Source: an uncultured Oscillibacter sp. (GTDB taxonomy: Bacteria > Bacillota > Clostridia > Oscillospirales > Oscillospiraceae). From it: a stretch of DNA of 64,000 bases. Positions 38,585-45,941 of the stretch are shown one piece after another (within the stretch, counting starts at the first letter, position 1; the number at the start of each line of letters is the position of its first letter). Both the position numbers and the translations under genes were made by a program. The stretch is from contig CATLJA010000001.1 in assembly GCA_949959305.1 (NCBI GenBank), positions 28,637-92,636 on the forward strand, given 5' to 3'. Under the pieces are notes generated by a model, which was given only the letters and a program-made list of their open reading frames with translations, made no database searches and was not told the DNA's origin.

Positions 38585-39963
38585 CTGGCAGCAATCCTTT
38601 CTCTGCGCTTATCCTGTATGCGGCCCATGCGCCGGGTTTGCATTTCCTGTTCCAGCTTCAAATTCTCTTTCAGCCGATCACTCCGGGAAAGTACGTTTTC
38701 GGCGGTTTTAATGTCCTTTCGGCAAACCGCCATTACCTCCGTCAGCCGGTCACGCTGGGCCTTGATCCGGGCGATCTTCGCCCCATCATGACAGCGACGC
38801 AGGCGGTTGTAGCATTTCTGACGAGCAGCACCCAATTCCTTTATTTCAGCCTGTTTTTCGTTGATAAAGTCCTCAACGTCCTGCCGGGTGTCCAGCTTTT
38901 CCCTACAAATCAACTGCGCCTGACGGCTGATACTGTCCAGACGACGGCACTCCTCCCGCAATTCCGGGGAGAGGGGACGATGTCCACGCCCTTCGGGCAG
39001 GATGCCCAAGCAGTAGCAATAGTGCAGATACAGTCCCCGGAAACCGCCGATTTTCTTTACTGTGCTGAAAGAGACTTTCAACTGTAAACGCCTGGGACGT
39101 GGCCGCTGAACGGGGACAGGCTTGTACCGCTGATAACCCAAGTCATAGGCATACCGCTGGCGGTTTTCCTCAATTCGCTCCTGGAGGGCGGGGAGATCGT
39201 AGCCCTCCCCCAGCCGGTGCAGCCGCACAGCCTTTTTACTCCCGATCCGCCGCAAGGTGGCATATTTGTGGGTGGGATTGGCGTCCAACTCATACCCCTG
39301 ATCCCGGAGGGCTTTCCGTAGGTCGTTCCCGTCTACGCTGACCTTGAGGGCGGCGTCCAGGGCCTCCCGCATGAGGTTGTACTTGGTGGGTTCGCCCTTC
39401 TTTTCAGCAAAGTAAATGCTCCGGGGCGTTTTACCTTTTGGGCTTTTGATGGTGGAAAGCTGGTATTCCTTGCATAAATCGTCCGATAACTGGCGAAACT
39501 GATAGTAGGTGCGTTTGCCGCAGTTGAATTTCCTGCCGTCCCACAGGCCCACAGAATTGACCACAAAATGATTGTGATAGGTGCCGGTGTTGAAGTGGGT
39601 GGCAACCAATACCTGATACTCGTCGCCCCACATCCGTTTTGCCAGTTCCACCCCCAGCCGGTGGCACAGCTCCGGGGTGACTTCTCCGGGCTTAAAACTC
39701 TGATATGCGTGGTAGGCCACGTTTCCGCCCGTCTTGCCGAACCGCTCCTTGACCGCTTGCATTTCTTGAAAAGCGGTGTCCCGGTTACAGTTTACGCCGG
39801 TGACGAACATGGCCCGCTCCCCGCCCTCAACGGTCTTTTCCTCGTTTGTGGCGTAGTGGAGAACTTTTTGCAAATCCGAGTAGACGGTCTTATCCGGGTT
39901 TTGAGCGTAGTCCACCACACGGGCCAGGCTGTCCTTGACGGGCCATATTTTAGTGGTCGCCAT
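38581..39963 (-). CDS. Relaxase/mobilization nuclease
   Basis: ATTKIWPVKDSLARVVDYAQNPDKT; HFNTGTYHNHFVVNSV relaxase His motif. Confidence 0.95.
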   Translation of the reverse strand: MATTKIWPVKDSLARVVDYAQNPDKTVYSDLQKVLHYATNEEKTVEGGERAMFVTGVNCNRDTAFQEMQAVKERFGKTGGNVAYHAYQSFKPGEVTPELCHRLGVELAKRMWGDEYQVLVATHFNTGTYHNHFVVNSVGLWDGRKFNCGKRTYYQFRQLSDDLCKEYQLSTIKSPKGKTPRSIYFAEKKGEPTKYNLMREALDAALKVSVDGNDLRKALRDQGYELDANPTHKYATLRRIGSKKAVRLHRLGEGYDLPALQERIEENRQRYAYDLGYQRYKPVPVQRPRPRRLQLKVSFSTVKKIGGFRGLYLHYCYCLGILPEGRGHRPLSPELREECRRLDSISRQAQLICREKLDTRQDVEDFINEKQAEIKELGAARQKCYNRLRRCHDGAKIARIKAQRDRLTEVMAVCRKDIKTAENVLSRSDRLKENLKLEQEMQTRRMGRIQDKRRERIAAR

Positions 39964-40255
39964 CGTCCACACCTCCGCTGGTGTAGGCCGTCAAAATTTC
40001 TCCCGCCAAATCGTCCAGTTGGGCTGCTGTCCGCTCAATAGGTTGGGTGGTGAGATTATTCCGCAGGGCATTGACCCGCTGATAGAGGGTGTGGAACCGC
40101 TGGCCGGGGAACACCGCCACAGGTTTCCCAGCACCCACCCGCCGGAGATACCCGGACAGGGACAGGCCGCACCGCTTGGCCTGACGCTCCAGCTTCCGCT
40201 TCTCCTGCTCAGTTACCCGCACCTGGATGGCTGTCGTTCTCTTTCTGTCGGTCAT
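39950..40255 (-). CDS. MobC-family relaxosome protein
   Basis: MTDRKRTTAIQVRVTEQEKRKLERQAKRCGLSLSGYLRRVGAGK (RHH). Confidence 0.88.
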   Translation of the reverse strand: MTDRKRTTAIQVRVTEQEKRKLERQAKRCGLSLSGYLRRVGAGKPVAVFPGQRFHTLYQRVNALRNNLTTQPIERTAAQLDDLAGEILTAYTSGGVDDGDH

Positions 40256-40446
40256 GTTGATCCGCTCCTTTCTGGCCGGGGTTACAGGGGCAGAGCCCCT
40301 TTCGGCGCAAAGCGCCGCCTGCTTTGCTACCCCACAAGACAGGGCTGCGAGCTGTTGTTCAGTGGCTTCTTTTCTGCGGAGCGTTTGGGGGTCAATGCCC
40401 CATATATTCACAGATTCTGCTACGTACAAATTTTCGGCGTGTTCAT

Positions 40447-40473
40447 TGTGGCGGCATCATCAGTGATGCCACA
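40447..40473. other. Candidate oriT-associated inverted repeat
   Basis: TGTGGCGGCATCATCAGTGATGCCACA hairpin in non-coding region upstream of mobC/relaxase. Confidence 0.4.
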
Positions 40474-40604
40474 CAAAAGTGCCGTCATTAAGCTTTGCCG
40501 TTTTCCCAGATGGCGTTCCTGCCCCTTTTCAACGGCGTTGTCTCGCTCGCTCCACGGTGGAGGTTTTGGCGTAGTATCCCATTCGGACGGTCATTCAGTT
40601 GTTT

Positions 40605-40695
40605 GGAGCAAAAAAGAAGCCGGCACATAGACACACCAACCCAGCGGGAGCTTTCCTCTCGTTGGGGTTCTTGTGTGGTTGTCTATGTACCGGCT
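40605..40695 (-). terminator. Large terminator hairpin downstream of cargo operon
   Basis: Minus strand AGCCGGTACATAGACA...TGTCTATGTGCCGGCT followed by TCTTTTTTGC. Confidence 0.8.
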
Positions 40696-40786
40696 GATAA
40701 GCCGTATTCAGTTCGCCCATCAAATGGGGACTTTAGTTTAATATATGAACTGTTGTTTGTCAACACACATTTATAAAAATTTTTCT

Positions 40787-41635
40787 TTAACCAAGAACAT
40801 CCATCACACTCATAATGTCCCCATCAATACAGATGGATCGCTTTCCAATCTCCTGCGGGCAAACTGCCTCGCCCAAGTTGATACAGGCGTATGTGGCTTT
40901 ATCGTTTGCGGCAGTCATTTTCCAGAATGGATACTTAATGATGACCGGCGTATTGTAGCCTACTCCCAGTTCCAAAAACAGGACAGCCGTTTTCTCATGG
41001 CGGCGCAGGAAATCGGAATACCGTCCGGCGGCGGTGTGCCACCCCTCATCCTCCACAAACGTATTGTCCGCCCGGAGGTTCATTGTCAAAGGCTTATCAC
41101 AGTGGGGACAACGGGGGATCAGAGTGGTTGGAATACGCATATCTCTCTGCTGCTCCATCATGGCCTTTATGACGTCCTCGTTGTCGAAGGTTTCTTGACA
41201 GCAGGGCTCGCTGCACTGGAACAGGCCATAATCCCCCTGGGTATAAAACAGCCGCTTTTTGTCAAAGCCCGCCTTTTGAAAACAGTGGTCTACATTGGTA
41301 GTCAATACAAAATAGTCCTTGTCCTTCACCAGTTCCAGCAGGTTTTGATAGATTGGCTTGGGCGGTTCCATATAGCGGTTGACCGTAATGTAGCGGCTCC
41401 AATAGGCCCAATATTCCTCCAGAGTGTCATAGGGGTAAAAACCGCCGGAGTACATATCCTGGAAACCATACTTTTGTGCAAAATCTGAGAAATACTGCTC
41501 AAACCGCGCCCCGGTGTAGACAAATCCCGCCGAGGTCGAAAGCCCCGCGCCAGCACCGATAACAACAGCGTCAGCGGTTTCCAGGGCAGTTTTCAACCGC
41601 TCAATCTGCTGCGAGTAGGTTTTGGTAGATTTCAT
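40787..41635 (-). CDS. Class M sirtuin (SirTM-like protein ADP-ribosyltransferase)
   Basis: GAGAGLSTSAGF NAD motif; TTNVDHCF; 'YTQGDYGLFQC' with Gln where classical sirtuins have the catalytic His; Zn Cys CSEPC...CPHC; overlaps macrodomain gene. Confidence 0.9.
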   Translation of the reverse strand: MKSTKTYSQQIERLKTALETADAVVIGAGAGLSTSAGFVYTGARFEQYFSDFAQKYGFQDMYSGGFYPYDTLEEYWAYWSRYITVNRYMEPPKPIYQNLLELVKDKDYFVLTTNVDHCFQKAGFDKKRLFYTQGDYGLFQCSEPCCQETFDNEDVIKAMMEQQRDMRIPTTLIPRCPHCDKPLTMNLRADNTFVEDEGWHTAAGRYSDFLRRHEKTAVLFLELGVGYNTPVIIKYPFWKMTAANDKATYACINLGEAVCPQEIGKRSICIDGDIMSVMDVLG

Positions 41636-42380
41636 AATCGACATCTTTGAAAACATTGAAGATCACCTGTATATCGCTTTCCGTTTCTGCTTGGTATTCC
41701 TTGACCGTCCGCACCGCAATTTCTGCCGCTCTGTCGTTGGGAAAGTGAAATTCTCCTGTGGAGATACAGCAGAATGCGATACTCTTGACACTGTATTGCT
41801 CCGCCAACTCCAGACAGGAGCGGTAACAGGAGGCCAATAATTTTTCATCCGCCCTGGTCAGCGGCCCAGAAATGATGGGGCCAACAGTGTGCAGAATGTA
41901 CTTGCAGGGCAAGTTATAAGCCCCGGTAATTTTCGCTCTGCCCGTTTCTTCCTCTCGCCCCTGCTCCCGCATGATTGCGGCGCACTCCTGCCTCAACTGT
42001 ACCCCGGCATAGGTGTGGATGCAGTTGTCGATGCAGCCATGGCAGGGGACGTAACAGCCAGTCATGCCGCTGTTGGCCGCATTGACGATGGCGTCACATC
42101 GCAAAGTGGTGATGTCTCCCTGCCAAAGATAAATCCCCTCTGATACGGGCATCAGGTCTGCGAAATCGGTAACACCCTTTTGGGCCAGTTCTCCTTGAAG
42201 ATATTTGTCCTGCACCGCAAGGAAATTTTGACCAATCGGTTGAGGAACACGGATGTTCATCAGGGAGCGGAACAATCTTTTTTGTTCTGCGGTATCTGTT
42301 GGAACAGACAATCCCTGATACCTGGGCTGTTCAGCAAGCAGTTCCTTTATCAGATATATTCTACGTTCTGCTTGGGTCAT
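41601..42380 (-). CDS. Macrodomain ADP-ribosyl hydrolase (Zn-macro-like, SirTM-linked type)
   Basis: DITTLRCDAIVNAANSGMTGCYVPCHGCIDNCIHTYAGVQLRQEC; ILHTVGPII; AFCCISTGEFHFPNDRAAEIAV. Confidence 0.93.
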   Translation of the reverse strand: MTQAERRIYLIKELLAEQPRYQGLSVPTDTAEQKRLFRSLMNIRVPQPIGQNFLAVQDKYLQGELAQKGVTDFADLMPVSEGIYLWQGDITTLRCDAIVNAANSGMTGCYVPCHGCIDNCIHTYAGVQLRQECAAIMREQGREEETGRAKITGAYNLPCKYILHTVGPIISGPLTRADEKLLASCYRSCLELAEQYSVKSIAFCCISTGEFHFPNDRAAEIAVRTVKEYQAETESDIQVIFNVFKDVDYEIYQNLLAAD

Positions 42381-42381
42381 A

Positions 42382-42999
42382 TTATCCTCGCTTTTCTACG
42401 GCCTGGACAGGACAAATCATATGGCAGTTGCCGCAGTGCAGACAATGCTCCTGCTGGATTTGATAAGGCATTCCCGGCTCAATGCACCGCTGGGGACAAT
42501 GTTCGGCGCAGCTGCCGCAGCCAATGCAAGCGTCCGTAATTTGATAACCTTTTTCTTTGACAATCCCGCTGCCGATGGTATAGCTTTCCCGGAAAATCGG
42601 ATTGACGCCAAGATGGAAGTATTCGATTTCTGCGTCTGTAATCTCGAATACAATCCCAGCCAGCTTTCGAGTATCGCCTGGATACACGTTGGATAGATAG
42701 GGCTGCTCTTCAAAAATTGTATCAATCCATTTCTGCTGCTCCATTTCGCAGGCCGGTTTTGCACGAGCGGACAGCCGGATCATCTCTTTGTACTTTGTGT
42801 AGCCGAGGATTTGCACACGCCCGTCAGTCAGCAGTTGACAGCAGAAATCTTTACCCTTGGCCGTAAAAAAGTACATCGCCTCTGGCTCATAGTGAATGGC
42901 GCTGATGTTGCGAATTTGCGGTGCGCCGCACTCATCCACTGTGGCAAAAGCCAGCACGCCCACATATTGCAGCTTTTGCAAACAGGTTTTTGCGTCCAT
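42382..42999 (-). CDS. Flavin-binding (PNPOx-like) protein with C-terminal 2x[4Fe-4S] ferredoxin domain
   Basis: GVLAFATVDECGAPQIRNISAIHYEPEAMYFFTAKGKDF; CIGCGSCAEHCPQRC...CLHCGNCHMICP. Confidence 0.9.
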   Translation of the reverse strand: MDAKTCLQKLQYVGVLAFATVDECGAPQIRNISAIHYEPEAMYFFTAKGKDFCCQLLTDGRVQILGYTKYKEMIRLSARAKPACEMEQQKWIDTIFEEQPYLSNVYPGDTRKLAGIVFEITDAEIEYFHLGVNPIFRESYTIGSGIVKEKGYQITDACIGCGSCAEHCPQRCIEPGMPYQIQQEHCLHCGNCHMICPVQAVEKRG

Positions 43000-43000
43000 C

Positions 43001-43582
43001 TTACCCCTCCACAATTTTACTGCGGCCCATTTTGCGGGGCTTTTCCCCCGGATATTCGCCGCTCACATAGCCCAGCAACACAAAACAGCGGGCAATATAG
43101 TTTTCGGGAACGCCCCAGTCCCGGAGCATAGCCGCCCCGATCTCATTGTCAAAGGTTTCCTCGCCTCTTGCCACAATGCAGGAGGAAATGCCCAGTTCTG
43201 TTGCCATCAGCACCATATTTTCAGCACAGCAGAAGGCATCTGGAATACTGTAAAGGAAGTTTTTCTGTGCAAACACAATACAGACGGAAGGCGCACCATA
43301 AAAGCCGCTTTTCATGCTGGGGTTATCAATAATGCTGGGCTGTTCTTTGGACACGTAGGAGCCGGACAGCTTGTTACGGTCAAATCCGGCAAGGTTCATT
43401 TTCCCGATCTTCTCTGCCAGCACTGCATTATGGATGCCTACAATCATACTCCGCTGACCGCCTCCGGCGTTGGGCGCATAAGTTCCAGCCTCAATGATTT
43501 TTTCCAGGTCAGTTTTTGGGATTTGGCTATCCTGATACTTGCGAATGGAGCGGCGGTATTTCATCAGTTCCAGCAGTTCCAT
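43001..43582 (-). CDS. Nitroreductase family protein
   Basis: MELLELMKYRRSIRKYQDSQIPKTDLEKIIEAGTYAPNAGGGQ. Confidence 0.93.
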   Translation of the reverse strand: MELLELMKYRRSIRKYQDSQIPKTDLEKIIEAGTYAPNAGGGQRSMIVGIHNAVLAEKIGKMNLAGFDRNKLSGSYVSKEQPSIIDNPSMKSGFYGAPSVCIVFAQKNFLYSIPDAFCCAENMVLMATELGISSCIVARGEETFDNEIGAAMLRDWGVPENYIARCFVLLGYVSGEYPGEKPRKMGRSKIVEG

Positions 43583-44616
43583 TATTGTACCTCCTTCCAG
43601 CATTGAGGGTCGGCGTCATAGAAATCCCCATGTGCGCCGCTGGCTACGGCGGGACAGCCCCGACACCAGGCCAACAACTCGCATTTGGCGCATTTCTTGA
43701 ACTTTGTATAGTCCCGGTAAGCCTCCATCTCGCAGACCCACACATCCGCGATCCTGTCCTCAAAGACGTTTCCAACCCTGCTGTTCTGGACACGGCGGCA
43801 GGCGTAGAGATCGCCAGTGGGCAAAATGGTCAGGTGGCAGTTACCGCAGTTGCAGCCGCCGTAAATCATACCATTCTGGGCATCCTCTGGGATTTTGAAT
43901 ACGCCGGTTTCATATTCGTACAGTGTCCAAAGGTGGTCTTTTTTGTTAAAGTAGGTTTCACAGCCCGCCGCCTCATACGCTTTAAATTTTTCATCGCAGA
44001 GTGCCAGCAGTTCCCGGTACTCCCGGGGTGTTATGCCAGTGTCCTTTTCTTCGCTGGTGGGGCAGTAGCGGGCAAAGGCAAACACATCCACGCCGTATTC
44101 TACCACAGTATCTATGATGGCAGGGACTTCCTTGATGTTCGTTCCCGATACGGTGGTCATAATAACGCTGCGGATACCGGCGTTTTTGATGCAGGAGATT
44201 TTCTCCAGGGTACAGTCAAAGGAACCTGGCTTGCGGAACCAGTCATGGGTTTCCCGCATCCCGTCCAGAGAGAGTTGATATTTCTGACAGCCATAGGATT
44301 TCAGCCGTTTGCACACCTCATTGTTCAAGTGAAACGGATTGCCCATGATGGTAAAAGGAATATCCCGTTCTTTCAGCAGGCCCAGCAGATGCCAGAAATC
44401 CGGGTGCAGGATAGGGTCGCCGCCGGTGAGGTAGAAATAGGGCAGACGGTCATACATTTCGCACATATCACAGCAGTTGTCTACAACGTCTTGCATTTGT
44501 TCCCAGGTCATGGCATCCAGCTTTTTGCAGTTGTCCTCTGAGAAAATGTAACAGTGCTTACACCGCTGATCGCACTCGTCTGTGATGTGCCACTGAAAGG
44601 AAAAATACTGTTTCAT
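43582..44616 (-). CDS. Radical SAM/SPASM peptide-modifying enzyme (ACGX-system type)
   Basis: CX3CX2C motif CDQRCKHC; SPASM Cys cluster CNCGNC...CRR...CAKCELLAWCRGCP; adjacent ACGX-repeat peptide. Confidence 0.92.
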   Translation of the reverse strand: MKQYFSFQWHITDECDQRCKHCYIFSEDNCKKLDAMTWEQMQDVVDNCCDMCEMYDRLPYFYLTGGDPILHPDFWHLLGLLKERDIPFTIMGNPFHLNNEVCKRLKSYGCQKYQLSLDGMRETHDWFRKPGSFDCTLEKISCIKNAGIRSVIMTTVSGTNIKEVPAIIDTVVEYGVDVFAFARYCPTSEEKDTGITPREYRELLALCDEKFKAYEAAGCETYFNKKDHLWTLYEYETGVFKIPEDAQNGMIYGGCNCGNCHLTILPTGDLYACRRVQNSRVGNVFEDRIADVWVCEMEAYRDYTKFKKCAKCELLAWCRGCPAVASGAHGDFYDADPQCWKEVQ

Positions 44617-44667
44617 CTTGTGTTCCCCTTATATGAATACCGGCAAGAGCCGATTGCATTTAGAAAG

Positions 44668-44696
44668 CCCCTGGCAAGGGCTGGCCTTACCAGGGG
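44668..44696 (-). terminator. Attenuator-like hairpin between precursor peptide and radical SAM genes
   Basis: Minus strand CCCCTGGTAAGG-ccagc-CCTTGCCAGGGG followed by CTTTCTAA. Confidence 0.6.
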
Positions 44697-44707
44697 TCAG
44701 CGTGGAG

Positions 44708-44869
44708 TTACTTGTCGCCAGCGCCGCAGGCAGAACCGCAAGCGGCAGGCTTTTCCTCCGGCTTGCCAGACGCGCCGCAGGCAGAGCCGCAAGCAGCGGG
44801 CTTTTCCTCCGGCTTGTCAGACGCACCGCAAGAAGAACCAGCCCAGCCAGACAGATTAGAGAGTGCCAT
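44708..44869 (-). CDS. ACGX-repeat peptide (candidate RiPP precursor, 53 aa), absent from supplied ORF track
   Basis: GGAGG RBS; MALSNLSGWAGSSCGASDKPEEKPAACGSACGASGKPEEKPAACGSACGAGDK*; 51-bp tandem repeat encoding ASxKPEEKPAACGSACG. Confidence 0.9.
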   Translation of the reverse strand: MALSNLSGWAGSSCGASDKPEEKPAACGSACGASGKPEEKPAACGSACGAGDK

Positions 44870-44955
44870 TGTTGTGTACCTCCAATTAGTATTTGTCGAA
44901 CCTGTTTTCCAGTTCGCATTTTTATCCTAATTTATTACTGCCTTGAAAACAAGTA

Positions 44956-44990
44956 GGCACTTTTTTATTACTCAGTCACCTTTTTGTAAC
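44956..44990. promoter_or_regulatory. Candidate HxlR operator pair
   Basis: Two related elements GGCAC-N6-ATTAC (44956-44971) and GTCAC-N6-GTAAC (44975-44990), between divergent promoters. Confidence 0.55.
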
Positions 44991-44993
44991 CTA

Positions 44994-45022
44994 TTGCATA
45001 AATACTGACCTTGCATTATAAT
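44994..45022 (+). promoter_or_regulatory. Promoter of hxlR-type gene
   Basis: TTGCAT-N17-TATAAT. Confidence 0.75.
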
Positions 45023-45067
45023 TTGAATGTAACACTCAATTTTGAATTTATAGGAGAGTACATAGCT

Positions 45068-45394
45068 ATGCTGACAAAAGAAGAATTGCCAGAGTGTGCA
45101 GTTGCTACAACCGTACAAATCATCGGCAGCAAATGGAAACTGCTGATTTTGCGCAACTTGTTGCAGCGCCCTTGGAGGTTTAACGAACTACGAAAGGATT
45201 TAGAGGGCATCAGTCAGAAAGTTTTAACGGATAGTTTGCGGTCTATGGAGGAAGATGGTATCATCAGTCGTACCGTTTATGCAGAAGTTCCTCCTCGCGT
45301 TGAGTACGCTTTGAATGAAGTCGGTGAAACACTGCGGCCAGTTATGAAAGCTATGGAGGATTGGGGATTTCTTTACAAAAGTTTGATAAAGTGA
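45068..45394 (+). CDS. HxlR-family wHTH regulator
   Basis: ECAVATTVQIIGSKWKLLILRNLLQRPWRFNELRKDLEGISQKVLTDSLRSMEEDGII; N-terminal Cys as in redox-sensing HxlR proteins. Confidence 0.94.
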   Translation: MLTKEELPECAVATTVQIIGSKWKLLILRNLLQRPWRFNELRKDLEGISQKVLTDSLRSMEEDGIISRTVYAEVPPRVEYALNEVGETLRPVMKAMEDWGFLYKSLIK

Positions 45395-45456
45395 ATTTAT
45401 TTCCTGATTTTCACAGAGAAATCCCGGTACATCTTCTGTACCGGGATTTCTTTATT

Positions 45457-45825
45457 TCAACAATAAACCAATTCCGCAAAAATGATTTCCTCCACCTGGG
45501 CCTTACAGCAATTCATAAGCCCCACCCAGCGCATAGGGTCACGGGCTTTCAAGTCCTCGGTAGCCCCAGCCTCTTTTGCCATTCCCGGCATCATGCTCTC
45601 CAACAGTTCATTGGCGGCATCCTCGGTTTCCAGCAGGTGGGCGTACAGTTTGCCAGACAGCAGCATGGCCGTATAAAGGGCCTGACGGTGTTCTTTCAGA
45701 TACCGTCTCCGCCGCTGTCCCCATATTCCGATGGCAGGTAGTTCGAGTACAGACAGGTCTGGAAGAAAGTAATCACCTTCTTGATGATAGGTTCCTCCTA
45801 TCCGCTCAAATAATGACTTTTCCAT
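45457..45825 (-). CDS. Transposon-encoded TnpV-like protein
   Basis: MEKSLFERIGGTYHQEGDYFLPDL...RRRYLKEHRQALYTAMLLSGKLYAHL...DLKARDPMRWVGLMN. Confidence 0.85.
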   Translation of the reverse strand: MEKSLFERIGGTYHQEGDYFLPDLSVLELPAIGIWGQRRRRYLKEHRQALYTAMLLSGKLYAHLLETEDAANELLESMMPGMAKEAGATEDLKARDPMRWVGLMNCCKAQVEEIIFAELVYC

Positions 45826-45879
45826 GATATAGTCCTCCGATATGTTAAAATTCCCTGCAATTCTATCACATTCGGCTGA

Positions 45880-45926
45880 CTTCAAAAAATGGAGGAGAGG
45901 TAACTTCCTTACGTTATCTCTCCTCC
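45880..45926 (-). terminator. fliB terminator
   Basis: GGAGGAGAGATAAC-gtaaggaa-GTTACCTCTCCTCC followed by ATTTTTTG on the minus strand. Confidence 0.88.
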
Positions 45927-45941
45927 GGACGGCCCCTTTCC

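Larger units (their letters stand above)
36520..45880. mobile_element. Tn4451-like mobilizable transposon with large serine recombinase (approximate boundaries)
   Basis: Serine recombinase, TnpW-like, MOBP-type relaxase, MobC and TnpV-like genes flank cargo; clear drop in GC and codon usage shift relative to flanks; sits between SASP and fliB. Confidence 0.85.

Noticed and set aside
42382-43582. Nitroreductase and flavin/ferredoxin genes as an independent bile-acid or nitro-drug resistance cassette
   Set aside because: They lie within a tightly packed operon with the radical SAM and macrodomain genes; independent function cannot be excluded but is not supported by the layout.
44708-44869. 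Direct repeats resembling a tiny CRISPR-like array
   Set aside because: The 51-bp repeats are contiguous, without spacers, and encode the ACGX peptide repeats.
44629-44919. 96-aa minus-strand track ORF over the same region
   Set aside because: Different frame from the RBS-supported ACGX peptide; Arg/Leu/Ala-rich out-of-frame translation of the repeat.
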